Source: DZBG01 sp049241565
GTDB lineage: Bacteria > Bdellovibrionota > Bacteriovoracia > Bacteriovoracales > Bacteriovoracaceae
Direction: 5' to 3'
Assembly (NCBI GenBank): GCA_049241565.1
Contig: JBMLQL010000031.1
Location: 52,228-116,227 of the forward strand
Length of the DNA: 64,000 bases
A model generated the notes under the pieces. That model saw only the letters and a list, made by a program, of their open reading frames with translations. It was not told the DNA's origin and made no database searches. Shown here in pieces: positions 1-9,177 of the stretch (the stretch's first letter is position 1; every line of letters begins with the position of its first letter). A program made the position numbers and the translations under genes.

Positions 1-182
1 CCCAATAAGTATCACCCCAACGATTTTCTCCCGTCAACTCTTTAAAACTCAAGTTTTAGTAATTTTTTTTAAATTAAGGTATCCTAACAAAAAATTAACA
101 ATTTCAACGCATTAGGACGTGAGGATTTAGCCCCAGTGTCAAACTGATCACAGGCATTTTTTACCGACTGACTTAGTTGGTT

Positions 183-638
183 TTAGTCTTCATGAAGAGA
201 ATAGAGCGTAAAATTCCGTGAATGACCTTCAGGATGGTCAGTTTGCTCGTTAATTTTGATCTCCATTAAGTACGGAGTAAAGCTTTCAGGAAGCTCTCTG
301 AGGAGTCTTCGAGCAAATTTCATCCCCCACTCAGCAAAGAAATACTGTTTATCTTCAAGATAAACTGGAAGCTCGAGCTGAAGAACCTCTTCGTTTTTTT
401 CAATACGATAAAAATCAGCATGAAGAATGGATTTTGCTTCAGATAAAATTGAATAAGTCGGACTTAATGTTTCGCCGTCACCGATGAAACTTTGAGTAAA
501 TGTTGTCTTTCCTGCTCCAAGATCACCCTCAAGAACAACCATTGCTGGAGACTTCGACAATTCTTTGAGCTCATAAACAATATAAGGAAGGTCTGACTTA
601 AAAACTTTTTTCCATTCGCGGATAACTTTTTTATTCAT
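183..638 (-). CDS. tsaE: tRNA threonylcarbamoyladenosine biosynthesis ATPase TsaE
   Basis: TsaE is the ATPase that works with TsaB and TsaD to make the t6A37 modification of ANN-decoding tRNAs. The protein has 151 aa, the usual family size. A P-loop, GDLGAGKTT, lies at residues 38-46, followed by SPTYS near 59-63 and HADFYR near 73-78, all typical of the family. A conserved EWG follows near residue 103. It is the last gene of a minus-strand run, 8 bp after nnr; the nnr-tsaE pairing is common in bacteria. No clear terminator for it is visible in the 182 bp to its left. Confidence 0.93.
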   Translation of the reverse strand: MNKKVIREWKKVFKSDLPYIVYELKELSKSPAMVVLEGDLGAGKTTFTQSFIGDGETLSPTYSILSEAKSILHADFYRIEKNEEVLQLELPVYLEDKQYFFAEWGMKFARRLLRELPESFTPYLMEIKINEQTDHPEGHSRNFTLYSLHED

Positions 639-646
639 AGCTGATT

Positions 647-2227
647 TTACTCTTCAATTGATTTAAAAGCGTCCGGAAAAAATTCAATCAGGCTTGTGGC
701 CGTCATCGAACGAACACCATGTTTCTGAACAGCAAATTTTCCGGCCTCCGTGTGAATCATCACGGCCTGAAGAATAGTGCGATTCATGTTTTCATAGATA
801 TTATATAACGAATCTCGTTTTTTTAAATTCGCTTCTTGAGATAAAAGACCTCCCATAATTCCGGCCAGGACATCACCTACTCCACCAGTGGCCATCCCAT
901 CGTTGGGAGAGAAATTGAAATAAGTTTTTCCATTTGTCATACCTAGATAAGTACAAGGGCCTTTGAGAATAACCGAGCAATTAATTTGCTCAATCACTTC
1001 GCGCAAATAGTGGTAAGGCCTCTTTGAAACCTCTTCCATGGAAATGCCACTAAACCGAGAAAACTCACCAAAGTGAGGAGTCAAAACAGTAGGCGCACTT
1101 CTCATCGAAAAGACACTACTATCTTCTTTCATAGAAAGAACGTTGATGGCATCCGCATCTAAAACAATAGGCCCAGAAAAATTATTGAGGATTTCAAGAA
1201 CCACTTTCCTAGATCGAGTGGATCTCGCTAAACCCGGGCCAATAACAATAGCGTCGTACTTATTTATATCTTGCAGAACTCGTCCCCACCTGGCCTGATC
1301 ATTAGGAATATAACCAGTCATGATCTCTGGAATGAGTCTAAACATCATCTCGTGATACTGAGGCTCCCAAGTACAGGCCGTCACTAGCCCTGCACCAACC
1401 TTTAAAGCAGCTGTGGCTGCCATCACAGGGGCCCCTGTGAGTCCATGGGACCCACCGATCACCAGAGTGTGACCAAAGAGTTTTTTATCTCCAAATTTAT
1501 TACGGGCCTCTGAAGTTGACTCTAAGGCATCTTTAGTAAGGAGAAATTTATCTCCTCCTTCTTTTGTGAGCTCCGTGGGAAAACCGATCTCAATCATCTC
1601 CACTTCACCCAGAAGCTTCGCTCCTTCGCCTTGATAGTAACCAAGCTTTGGTAAGGCCACGGCCAGAGTCATATCTGCTCGAATGGCATTGCCAAAAGAA
1701 GAACCAAACTCTCCCTCTACACCTGTCGGTATATCAAGAGAGACTGTATATGAGGATTCATGATTAATAAGATTGATAATTTCATAGAGATGCTGGGGCA
1801 GTGGAAAGCGCACCCCTGTTCCAAAAATAGCGTCCACCACTACTTTCGGTCCACCGACTTGAGAGAAGTAGCTCTCAACATCAGCCGCTTCAGTGGCCAT
1901 ATGCACTTTCACTCCAAAGGCCCGGGCCTTTTTGAGCTGATAACCAAGTTCAATGGAAGATTGTTTTTCATCAAAAAGAAGAAAGGCGCGGGGTTTAACT
2001 CCATACTTCATCATATGACGTGCGATACTTAAGCCATCCGCCCCATTATTACCGTTACCAATGAAGAAAATCATTTCTACACTTAAAAGATCTTCACCCA
2101 GTTTTTGAGTAATTCTTTCTGCACCTATGAGTCCCACATTTTCAATAATGAGTTTATCATCAAATTGATACTTCTCACGAGAGATGGCTTCGAGTTCTTT
2201 CATCTCTTGAGGGGTCACAATACGCAT
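647..2227 (-). CDS. nnr: Bifunctional NAD(P)H-hydrate epimerase / ADP-dependent dehydratase
   Basis: This enzyme repairs damaged NADH and NADPH hydrates. The N-terminal half (about residues 1-215) is the YjeF_N epimerase domain, with the loop GNGNNGADG near residue 57. The C-terminal half (about 235-520) is the ribokinase-like dehydratase domain, with GGSHGLTGAP and the late motif GMATGGVGDVLAG, which holds the catalytic Asp and anion hole. At 526 aa it is the normal fused length. The ATG at 2227 has an AAGGACC ribosome site about 5 nt upstream. It sits 11 bp after pdxJ and 8 bp before tsaE, so it is very likely co-transcribed with them. Confidence 0.94.
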   Translation of the reverse strand: MRIVTPQEMKELEAISREKYQFDDKLIIENVGLIGAERITQKLGEDLLSVEMIFFIGNGNNGADGLSIARHMMKYGVKPRAFLLFDEKQSSIELGYQLKKARAFGVKVHMATEAADVESYFSQVGGPKVVVDAIFGTGVRFPLPQHLYEIINLINHESSYTVSLDIPTGVEGEFGSSFGNAIRADMTLAVALPKLGYYQGEGAKLLGEVEMIEIGFPTELTKEGGDKFLLTKDALESTSEARNKFGDKKLFGHTLVIGGSHGLTGAPVMAATAALKVGAGLVTACTWEPQYHEMMFRLIPEIMTGYIPNDQARWGRVLQDINKYDAIVIGPGLARSTRSRKVVLEILNNFSGPIVLDADAINVLSMKEDSSVFSMRSAPTVLTPHFGEFSRFSGISMEEVSKRPYHYLREVIEQINCSVILKGPCTYLGMTNGKTYFNFSPNDGMATGGVGDVLAGIMGGLLSQEANLKKRDSLYNIYENMNRTILQAVMIHTEAGKFAVQKHGVRSMTATSLIEFFPDAFKSIEE

Positions 2228-2238
2228 GGAAGGTCCTT

Positions 2239-3000
2239 TTACTTAACTTTAACGGGGAATTTTTTAAAGAGATGAAGCATGTCCTCAGTGACTTGACTGA
2301 TACCCACAAACACAGCCTCACTCATCATCCAATGACCTATATTATATTCCGAAAACACTCCAAGCTCCAAGAGCGGAGCGACACTTTCTAGTGTTAATCC
2401 GTGTCCGGCATGAAAACTTCTTCCCTGAGAGAGAATAATTTTTGCCCCTTCTTGATATTGTTTTAGGTGATGAGAAAGGTCAGTATCTTTGAGAAAGTCT
2501 TTAGCATACTCGCCCGTATGGACCTCCACTGCATCACAATGAATTTTAAGACTCGCGAGTAGAGTTTCTTGGTCAGCTTCTACGAATAAAGAAATTTTAG
2601 TTTCTGGAAGATGTTTTTTAAGTTTATCGCAAGCTGCTTTCACACGAGCAAAAGCTTCTGGAGTCAAAAGATCAAGTCCACCCTCTGTGGTACGCTCTTC
2701 GCGCTTCTCTGGCACCAAACATATCCATTCGGGATTTTCTCGAATCGCCAGATCAATAATCTGTGGGTGGCAACCCATTTCAAGATTGAGGGGCTTTCCG
2801 AAATGCTGACACTGCTTATGAACTGGGCCCACATCTGTGTCTTGAATATGACGGCGATCTTCTCTTAAGTGGATCGTAATTTGATCAGCTCCACTCATAA
2901 GGACGTCTCTAGCTGCTCTCTCCACTGAAGGATAGCCTTCTCCACGCTGTTGTCTAAGAGTGGCCACATGATCAATATTGACACCTAATCGAGGAACCAT
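2239..3000 (-). CDS. pdxJ: Pyridoxine 5'-phosphate synthase PdxJ
   Basis: PdxJ condenses 1-deoxy-xylulose 5-phosphate with 3-amino-2-oxopropyl phosphate in the DXP-dependent route to vitamin B6. The 253-aa protein starts with the family hallmark LGVNIDHVATLRQQRG and contains ITIHLREDRRHI near residue 41 and NLEMG near residue 73. The C-terminal part carries GHGL and the phosphate-binding stretch EYNIGHWM. It starts 3 bp after the glmM stop and ends 11 bp before nnr, inside a minus-strand operon. Nothing is missing or unusual. Confidence 0.96.
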   Translation of the reverse strand: MVPRLGVNIDHVATLRQQRGEGYPSVERAARDVLMSGADQITIHLREDRRHIQDTDVGPVHKQCQHFGKPLNLEMGCHPQIIDLAIRENPEWICLVPEKREERTTEGGLDLLTPEAFARVKAACDKLKKHLPETKISLFVEADQETLLASLKIHCDAVEVHTGEYAKDFLKDTDLSHHLKQYQEGAKIILSQGRSFHAGHGLTLESVAPLLELGVFSEYNIGHWMMSEAVFVGISQVTEDMLHLFKKFPVKVK

Positions 3001-3003
3001 CTT

Positions 3004-4359
3004 TTACCCCAAATACTTCTCAACAACTTGTGCTAGTTCTGTACAAACATCATTCACAAGTTTTTCATTTTTTCCTTCAACCATCACACGAACCAAAGGT
3101 TCAGTGCCTGAATAACGAAGAAGGATTCGCCCGGTACCGGCAAGCTTATGTTCAGCCTCTTTAAGCGCTTTTTGTATTTCTGGAACTTTTTCAAAAGGTG
3201 TTTTTTTCACCACATGAACATTCTGCATCACCTGGGGAAAGAGTTCGATCTCTGCCGCTAGTTCAGATAATTTTTTATCATAGAAGCGAATCGACTCAAT
3301 GACCTTTAAGGCGGCCAGAGTTCCATCCCCTGTGGTTGAGTACTTTTTGAAAACAAGATGTCCTGAAGGCTCTCCTCCAAAAAGGGCCCCTTCTTTTCTC
3401 ATGTACTCAACAATATATCTATCCCCCACTTGCGTGCGAACAAATTTCATTCCATTTTGAGTCAAGTAGTGCTCTAGACCAAAATTACACATCACTGTTC
3501 CAACAACTTCATTATTCGGACCCAGCTCTCCGGTATCTTTTAAAAACTTGGCACAAATTCCTAAAAGTTTATCTCCGTGAATCACAACTCCGTTAGAGTC
3601 AACAATCGTTAAGCGGTCACCGTCTCCATCTAAACATACACCAAGATCCGCGCGATATTTTTTCACGGCCTCAGCACACAGCTCGGGATGAAGGGCCCCG
3701 CAATGAGCATTAATATTGGTTCCGTTCGGGGCATTCCCCATCGAAATCACTTCTGCTCCCAGCTCTTCAAAAACTGTGGGTGCCAGCTTATAACCGGCCC
3801 CATTAGCACCATCCACCACAATTCTCATGCCTTCTAAAGTATAGTTAGGTGAAAAAGCAGCTTTGGCCTGAACAATATAGCGTCCGATCACTTCATCCAG
3901 ACGTTTTGCATTTCCCAGCTCGGCCCCTGTCTTTACTGGAATAAGCGTGGGATCTAGAAGCATTTTTTCCAATTCAAGCTCAATCTCATCGGGAAGTTTG
4001 TGTCCTGTGCGATCAAAAATTTTAATTCCATTATCTTCAAATGAATTATGACTCGCTGAAATCATCACTCCTGCGTCAGCACGCATTGACTGAGTCACAA
4101 AGGCCACACCTGGAGTTGGCAAAGGACCAGTCAAAATAGCACGCCCTCCTTGAGCACAAACTCCTGCCGAGAAAGCTTGCTCGAGCATATAACAGCTCAG
4201 CCGTGTATCTTTACCAATAATGATCAATGGTTTTTTAGCGAAATTTTTCTGAAAGTAACTTGTCACGGCCCGTCCAAGAACAAAAGCCACTTCCCCTGTC
4301 ATCGGATAAACATTGGCCTTACCACGGATACCATCTGTCCCAAATAATTTACGGCTCAT
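3004..4359 (-). CDS. glmM: Phosphoglucosamine mutase GlmM
   Basis: GlmM converts glucosamine-6-phosphate to glucosamine-1-phosphate, the precursor of UDP-GlcNAc for peptidoglycan and LPS. The 451-aa protein begins with KLFGTDGIRG. It has the active-site phosphoserine loop SASHN at residues 101-105 (Ser103), the metal-binding DGDGDR near 243, the GEPSGH sugar loop and a C-terminal RYSGTEP phosphate-binding loop. It lies downstream of cdaA-cdaR, the classical cda-glmM arrangement in which the diadenylate cyclase and GlmM can interact. The spacing suggests one transcript with cdaR and pdxJ. Confidence 0.96.
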   Translation of the reverse strand: MSRKLFGTDGIRGKANVYPMTGEVAFVLGRAVTSYFQKNFAKKPLIIIGKDTRLSCYMLEQAFSAGVCAQGGRAILTGPLPTPGVAFVTQSMRADAGVMISASHNSFEDNGIKIFDRTGHKLPDEIELELEKMLLDPTLIPVKTGAELGNAKRLDEVIGRYIVQAKAAFSPNYTLEGMRIVVDGANGAGYKLAPTVFEELGAEVISMGNAPNGTNINAHCGALHPELCAEAVKKYRADLGVCLDGDGDRLTIVDSNGVVIHGDKLLGICAKFLKDTGELGPNNEVVGTVMCNFGLEHYLTQNGMKFVRTQVGDRYIVEYMRKEGALFGGEPSGHLVFKKYSTTGDGTLAALKVIESIRFYDKKLSELAAEIELFPQVMQNVHVVKKTPFEKVPEIQKALKEAEHKLAGTGRILLRYSGTEPLVRVMVEGKNEKLVNDVCTELAQVVEKYLG

Positions 4360-4404
4360 CTTATACTCTTTGTTGAATCCATTACTCTTATAAAATACAC
4401 TAAA

Positions 4405-5319
4405 TTAACGTGTATCTACAACTACCCGTCTAGGTTTTATATCGATTAAATAAGATCCTGTGGGGAGAAGATATTTGACATCAGCTTCAATCTTTCCCTT
4501 AGTTCCAATAGGAACCTCCACCCAAACCTCAATTTGTTTTTCAATCTGAGGTGAGTTCTTAATTAAGGCTTCTGGTAAAAAAGCCTTAAGACTAACTGTG
4601 GCAGGAATAACTTTTCCAGGGGCCCCATTAATTCGAACCGCCACTTTAGGCAAAATCAAATTAGGCTTATTTGTCTTAAGTACTGGTCTGAACATAATTT
4701 CTTTCCCACTCATCACGGCCATGCGTTCATCAGGAAGATTAAGCTCCATCATCAATTCTTCGCCCACCATCAATGAGTCGAGCTCAATAGGGCGAGTCGA
4801 TACTTCGTTTAAAGAAATAATCACTGATCTCGGTCCATAGACCTCAACCTCTTTAGGCGAAATACTCCACGACTTCATATTTAAAGACGCCGGGAGTTGA
4901 CCGACAAATGTCGGTCTCACTGGGACCAGCTTAGAAGCCTTTTTCTCAAGCCTTGTCAGAATTTTTTTAGGAGAGACATCTTCCACTTCAATCCCAATCG
5001 GCAATTGGAAATCTGCTTTCTGCAAAACAATACTTTGATTTAATCCTGCTTTTTTATTTCGCTTTAGTAGATCGAGGGTGATTCGATCTTCACGATCAAG
5101 AATTGATCTAAGAAAGACTCGTGGTCCTTTCAAGGTTAAAACAACCTCTTGTACGGGACGCTTGGCCCAGACAAGATCATCCGGAATAATATAATCAATA
5201 TAGACAATCTTCTCGACATTGATGGTTTCAGAGTTCACCACATAAAGCCAGAGTGTCAGCGAGAAGATCACCGAGATGAGTTTCAGGGAGTGCTTGCGCC
5301 ACTTATTTTTTTTATTCAT
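4405..5319 (-). CDS. cdaR: YbbR-domain protein, CdaR-like regulator of diadenylate cyclase
   Basis: CdaR proteins are membrane-anchored, with extracytoplasmic YbbR repeats, and modulate the cyclase CdaA. The 304-aa protein has one N-terminal transmembrane helix (about residues 11-28) followed by YbbR-type beta repeats, recognisable from recurrent VELTLKGP- and PVRPTFVG-like strands. Its start overlaps the end of cdaA by 8 bp, and glmM follows 45 bp later, so the cdaA-cdaR-glmM order is conserved. Assignment rests on context plus weak repeat similarity; sequence divergence is normal for this family. Confidence 0.82.
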   Translation of the reverse strand: MNKKNKWRKHSLKLISVIFSLTLWLYVVNSETINVEKIVYIDYIIPDDLVWAKRPVQEVVLTLKGPRVFLRSILDREDRITLDLLKRNKKAGLNQSIVLQKADFQLPIGIEVEDVSPKKILTRLEKKASKLVPVRPTFVGQLPASLNMKSWSISPKEVEVYGPRSVIISLNEVSTRPIELDSLMVGEELMMELNLPDERMAVMSGKEIMFRPVLKTNKPNLILPKVAVRINGAPGKVIPATVSLKAFLPEALIKNSPQIEKQIEVWVEVPIGTKGKIEADVKYLLPTGSYLIDIKPRRVVVDTR

Positions 5320-6121
5320 GGATCATCCCCATAGGCTCCGAATGAGGAACGCGATCAATCTCAAGTAAGAACTTACGAAGATAGCGGCGAAGCTCTTGAT
5401 CATTTTCCATTGGATGGAAGACACCATTATAACAGATATTAATTTTTCCTGTCTCTTCGGAAACAATCAGCACCACGGCATCGGAAACTTCACTAATCCC
5501 AAGGGCCGCACGGTGACGTGTTCCAAAATGGCGATCAATCTCTACATTTTTTGAAAGAGGAAGGAAACATCCTGCCGACTGAATGATACCATTATAAATA
5601 ATAATCGCCCCATCATGCAGAGGAGACTTTGTCTGAAAGATTGAATAAATAATATCTGAATGAACGCGACAATCAAGCCTGGTTCCCGTAGTTGAATAAT
5701 TTAACAATCCATGATTTTTCTCAAAGACAACCAAGGCCCCTGTTCTCTCTCTGGAAAGAGCATTGGCCGCAGCCACAACTTCTTCAATCTGTTGATCGAA
5801 TTTAGATTTCCCACCACGAGTTCCTAGAAGTTTTGTTCCTGCAAGTGTTACTAAAGTAGCACGAATTTGATCTTGAAAAAGAACGATCACAATAATGAAA
5901 AGATAATCAAAAAAGTTTTGGAGTAACCAGTTCAAACTGTAAAGCTCATAACTTGAACTGATCCACCACATAGCGGTGAGAGAAAGAATCCCTACAAGCA
6001 TTTGATAAGCACGCGTTCCTTGAATAAGAACGAAAAACCGATAAATGATAATTGATACCATCGCGATATCAATGAGATCATTCATTCGAATATTGGCCAG
6101 CAGATAAGCTAGTTGTTGCAA
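5312..6121 (-). CDS. cdaA: Diadenylate cyclase CdaA (c-di-AMP synthase)
   Basis: CdaA makes cyclic di-AMP from two ATP at the cytoplasmic face of the membrane. The 269-aa protein has three predicted N-terminal membrane helices (about residues 15-85) and a DisA_N domain with both catalytic signatures: LHDGAIIIY, which holds the DGA motif, and GTRHRAALG, which holds RHR. The start codon is TTG at 6121, supported by AAGGA 7 nt upstream. It overlaps cdaR by 8 bp. c-di-AMP is less common in Gram-negatives, so its presence beside an intact cdaR-glmM set is informative about the lineage. Confidence 0.95.
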   Translation of the reverse strand: MQQLAYLLANIRMNDLIDIAMVSIIIYRFFVLIQGTRAYQMLVGILSLTAMWWISSSYELYSLNWLLQNFFDYLFIIVIVLFQDQIRATLVTLAGTKLLGTRGGKSKFDQQIEEVVAAANALSRERTGALVVFEKNHGLLNYSTTGTRLDCRVHSDIIYSIFQTKSPLHDGAIIIYNGIIQSAGCFLPLSKNVEIDRHFGTRHRAALGISEVSDAVVLIVSEETGKINICYNGVFHPMENDQELRRYLRKFLLEIDRVPHSEPMGMIHE

Positions 6122-6183
6122 CGATATTTCCTTGTTGTCTAACTTATCGGAGCCTGTAATGGAAAATTAAGGAGTTAAAAATG

Positions 6184-6223
6184 AAAAAGGGAGAATCCAA
6201 AAGGTGCTTGCACCTTTTGGATT
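6184..6223 (-). terminator. Rho-independent terminator of the PilZ-GAF-AAA+ regulator gene
   Basis: A perfect 13-bp stem (6194-6206 with 6211-6223) with a 4-nt loop lies 3 bp after the regulator's stop codon. On the minus strand it is followed by a short T-rich tail (CTCCCTTTTT). It should separate the regulator transcript from the cdaA operon. Confidence 0.85.
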
Positions 6224-6226
6224 TTA

Positions 6227-8185
6227 TTAGGCAACTTCTTTTTTATCTGATGATAGTGTAGGTGCAGTCTTTATTTGCTCAAGAATTTCATCTGACATGA
6301 GCATTTTTTTACGAAGGGCCTCACGACTAATTCCCATAGTTGTGGCCGCTTTTGATTTATTCCCTCTGTGACGCTTAATCTCAGCAAGAATCATTTCACG
6401 CTCAACCAAGGCCACACGGTCTTTAAGTGGAATACTCGGATCATTCGCCATAGGAACATTATCGATCACACCTGGATTCGCCTTAGTCATATCAATAATA
6501 GGATTTGCTTTTGATCCTAGATCTCCCACCACATGGGCCTTCGGATTATACAAAACTACTTTTTCAATGGCCTTTTCAAGCTCCATTACATTTCCTGGCC
6601 ATGGGTAGCTCAAAAACTGATCTTTCACCTCTTGAGAGAGTTCTTTTAAAAGAAGACCCTGTTTACGACATTCCTTTTTAAGAAAATGAATCGTCAGATC
6701 TTCAATGTCTGCCGTTCTTTTACGAAGAGGCTCAATATGAACTTCTGAAGAACTGATGAAATGATACAACTCAGGGTTAAACACACCCTCATCTAGCGCC
6801 ATGACTTTAATATCACGAGTTGTAGTGAAAACAGGTCTTACATCTAATGATATTTTTGAACCTGGGACACGACGTTCTTTGAAAGCTTCGATTAATTGTT
6901 TCTGAAGAGTTAGTGGCATATAGCTAATCTCATCAAAAACAATTGTTCCACCAATACACTCTTCTAGCTTTCCTAGGAGTTCATGATCACCAAAGATTGT
7001 CTTTTTAAGATCGTTCTCATCAACACCCTTACAATTGACCACGAAATAAGGACATAGCCCCTTCTTTCCTTCAGCATGGATGATACGGGCAAAAAGTTTT
7101 TTTCCCACTCCTGCTTCACCACAAATAAGCACTGGTGTTTCAAGATCCTTGAGTTTAACCATGGCCTTTCTAATATCTGAGGTCTGAGAAGATCGTCCAA
7201 TCCAAGCGAACTCACGATCATACGGAGCGCTAAATCTACGGATCAATGATTTCTCAGAAAGCGGGTTATAATTATGGAAGACTGAAGAGACAATCAAAGC
7301 AAGAACCTTCATTGTTTTTTCATCTTCTACAGTAAATCTATCTTCATTTCTTTTATTAAGAACTTCGATCACTCCAATAATTTTATCTTCACGATTATAA
7401 ATTGGAGAGCAAATAATTGATCTTGTATCATAGCCAGTGACTTTATCCATGTCTTCTGAGAAACGAACTTGATCATTTTTTGTATCAATATTCAGTGAAA
7501 CACCTGTGGTAAAAACTGAGCCTGCAATTCCCTTGCGGTAATCAAATTTCAGGACTTCTTTATCCACACCAATTGCGGCCACAGCTTCAAGCTCGTTGGT
7601 ATCTGTATTAATAAGAAAGATAGAGGCACGTTGAGCATTAAGAATACGAACAATTTCTTCCAGCATTGATTCAACAAATTTTTCTTTATTACCCATAAGA
7701 GTAATATCTTTAAAAAGAGAAAGAAGAAGAGAGAACATTTCAAAGCCCTCTTTTTCATTGGCATATCTCTCAGTCAACGCCAATTGAACAAGACTATCCT
7801 TCACTCTTTCCGGTGGAAGAGATTGAATATACTGTTCAATAAAGCGCTTCATATTAGGAAAATCTTCTGACTCTAACTCTGCTCCGTAATTCATCATTGA
7901 TGAATCAGCATTCTGCTCACCAAAGGCACGCACAATTCGTGCATGAAAGTCAAAACGAAGTCTTTTAAATTGAAGTGAACAACGAATCTGTTGTCCTACT
8001 GGTAATGCCTTTGTCGTGATAAAACCAAGACCTGTCATACTCACATCACCGAGTTTAACTTTATCTACAAATTCAAATCGGCCTTGATCGTTTTCAAATT
8101 CAACCAGGAACATCACGTCATCTCGGGACTCAACAGGCACGCGAAACGATTGGTAATATTTGAATTCTGAAAAACTAGTCAGCAT
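6227..8185 (-). CDS. PilZ-GAF-AAA+-Fis-HTH transcriptional regulator lacking the sigma-54 GAFTGA loop
   Basis: The order is PilZ-like domain (about residues 15-130, possibly c-di-GMP binding), GAF sensor (about 155-310), AAA+ domain (about 330-550) and a Fis-type helix-turn-helix near the C-terminus (NKSKAATTMGISREALRKK). Walker A is GEAGVGKK and Walker B is TIVFDEIS. Sigma-54 activators carry GAFTGA between these. Here the corresponding stretch, FGDHELLGKLEECIGG, lacks it, so contact with sigma-54 is doubtful. The ATG at 8185 is preferred over one at 8218 because GGTGGAG lies 6 nt before it. A terminator follows the gene, so it looks monocistronic. It might act with sigma-70 or as a DNA-binding second-messenger sensor. 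Confidence 0.85.
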   Translation of the reverse strand: MLTSFSEFKYYQSFRVPVESRDDVMFLVEFENDQGRFEFVDKVKLGDVSMTGLGFITTKALPVGQQIRCSLQFKRLRFDFHARIVRAFGEQNADSSMMNYGAELESEDFPNMKRFIEQYIQSLPPERVKDSLVQLALTERYANEKEGFEMFSLLLSLFKDITLMGNKEKFVESMLEEIVRILNAQRASIFLINTDTNELEAVAAIGVDKEVLKFDYRKGIAGSVFTTGVSLNIDTKNDQVRFSEDMDKVTGYDTRSIICSPIYNREDKIIGVIEVLNKRNEDRFTVEDEKTMKVLALIVSSVFHNYNPLSEKSLIRRFSAPYDREFAWIGRSSQTSDIRKAMVKLKDLETPVLICGEAGVGKKLFARIIHAEGKKGLCPYFVVNCKGVDENDLKKTIFGDHELLGKLEECIGGTIVFDEISYMPLTLQKQLIEAFKERRVPGSKISLDVRPVFTTTRDIKVMALDEGVFNPELYHFISSSEVHIEPLRKRTADIEDLTIHFLKKECRKQGLLLKELSQEVKDQFLSYPWPGNVMELEKAIEKVVLYNPKAHVVGDLGSKANPIIDMTKANPGVIDNVPMANDPSIPLKDRVALVEREMILAEIKRHRGNKSKAATTMGISREALRKKMLMSDEILEQIKTAPTLSSDKKEVA

Positions 8186-8272
8186 GAGAACTCCACCGTA
8201 AAGGTTATAATCCACCATGCTTATCGGATGCTTTTCAGGAAACTTTAGCCAATTTGGCAGATAAAGTTGGCA

Positions 8273-9136
8273 CTACTCTAGGAAAGCCGTGAGGATTTTC
8301 TTCATGATATTGGCCTGAGTAATTTTTTCAAGTTGCTCAATTCCAGGCTGGGAATTGATCTCTAGGATATAGGCCTCAGATCCCGTCCAAAGAATATCTA
8401 CGGCGCCATACTCACATGGGGCCAGATCAATAAGCCTTAAAGCTTCCTCTTCCACCGTTTTCGGGGGAATACTCACAATCTCAGCGCCGCCACCTTGAGA
8501 GAAATTAGACTTCACTCCACTTCCTGATCTTTTCAGCCACCAGAACTGATTGGTCTTTTTAATAAAGAAGCATCGGTACTCGGCTTCGGCTTTAATATAC
8601 GGTTGGATCAAAAAATCTTGGTCTTTAATCGCCCAGAAAGTTTCAAGCCAAGAGAAAAGGTTTTGTCTTCCATCGATGAGGTTCACCCCAATCCCTTGCT
8701 GCCCTCGATTGAGCTTAAAAATCCACTGATGATCTAAATTAAATCTTTCAGCAAAGTCATCAATGCTCTCCATCATGGGTTCTGTCACACGACCGCGAAG
8801 GGCCAGAGTCGGTACGGCGGTTAGGCCATGCTTATTAAAAAATCGCAGCTGTCTGAGCTTGGTGCGAGTTAAATGAATGGCGGCCAAGGGATTCCAGCAA
8901 TCGGCCTTGGGATAGATAGACTTGGTCATCTCAAGATCAAAATCATCCATATGAATCCCACTTGTCCTATACATAACAAAACATCGGGCCGGATCTATAT
9001 CCAAAGGAGAAATAACTGACTGAAAAGGATTGATATCTTGAATCTCCAGTCCATCGGACTCGCACTCTTCATGGAATCGTCGAGAAAAATAGGTGTCTAG
9101 GTTGCTTGAGAGATAAATAATTTTTTCTGGACTCAT
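8273..9136 (-). CDS. RimK-like ATP-grasp ligase
   Basis: ATP-grasp enzymes of the RimK/glutathione synthase group join an amino acid to a carboxyl group using ATP. In this 287-aa protein, IFKLNRGQQGIGV resembles the ATP-grasp loop, IQPYIKA-EYRCFF matches the RimK central strand, and the C-terminal LEINSQPGIEQLEKIT matches the metal-binding end of RimK (EVNxSPGLEGIEK in the family). The ATG at 9136 has AGGGA 9 nt upstream; a TTG at 9145 is the alternative. It is divergent from an M14 amidase gene, with about 41 bp between the start codons. The substrate is unknown; ribosomal protein S6, peptides or murein peptides are all possible. Confidence 0.8.
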   Translation of the reverse strand: MSPEKIIYLSSNLDTYFSRRFHEECESDGLEIQDINPFQSVISPLDIDPARCFVMYRTSGIHMDDFDLEMTKSIYPKADCWNPLAAIHLTRTKLRQLRFFNKHGLTAVPTLALRGRVTEPMMESIDDFAERFNLDHQWIFKLNRGQQGIGVNLIDGRQNLFSWLETFWAIKDQDFLIQPYIKAEAEYRCFFIKKTNQFWWLKRSGSGVKSNFSQGGGAEIVSIPPKTVEEEALRLIDLAPCEYGAVDILWTGSEAYILEINSQPGIEQLEKITQANIMKKILTAFLE

Positions 9137-9177
9137 TCGAGACAATCCCTGTTAAGTTTTTTAGTATTGTAGGACAT

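Noticed and set aside
1..182. Search for a gene or RNA in the left edge
   Set aside because: Only a weak plus-strand hairpin (ACCGACT/AGTTGGT near 161-181, then TTTT) is visible, perhaps ending a transcript from outside the window; no coding frame is supported.
6181..6261. Plus-strand 26-codon frame with a good AAGGAG and a promoter-like TTGTTG-17-TGTAAT upstream
   Set aside because: It runs through the regulator gene's terminator stem and 3' end, and the stem explains the conserved-looking sequence. The good ribosome site may be chance. Kept only as a remark.
6227..8185. Calling the PilZ-GAF-AAA+ protein a sigma-54-dependent activator
   Set aside because: The GAFTGA loop needed for sigma-54 contact is absent from the AAA+ domain.
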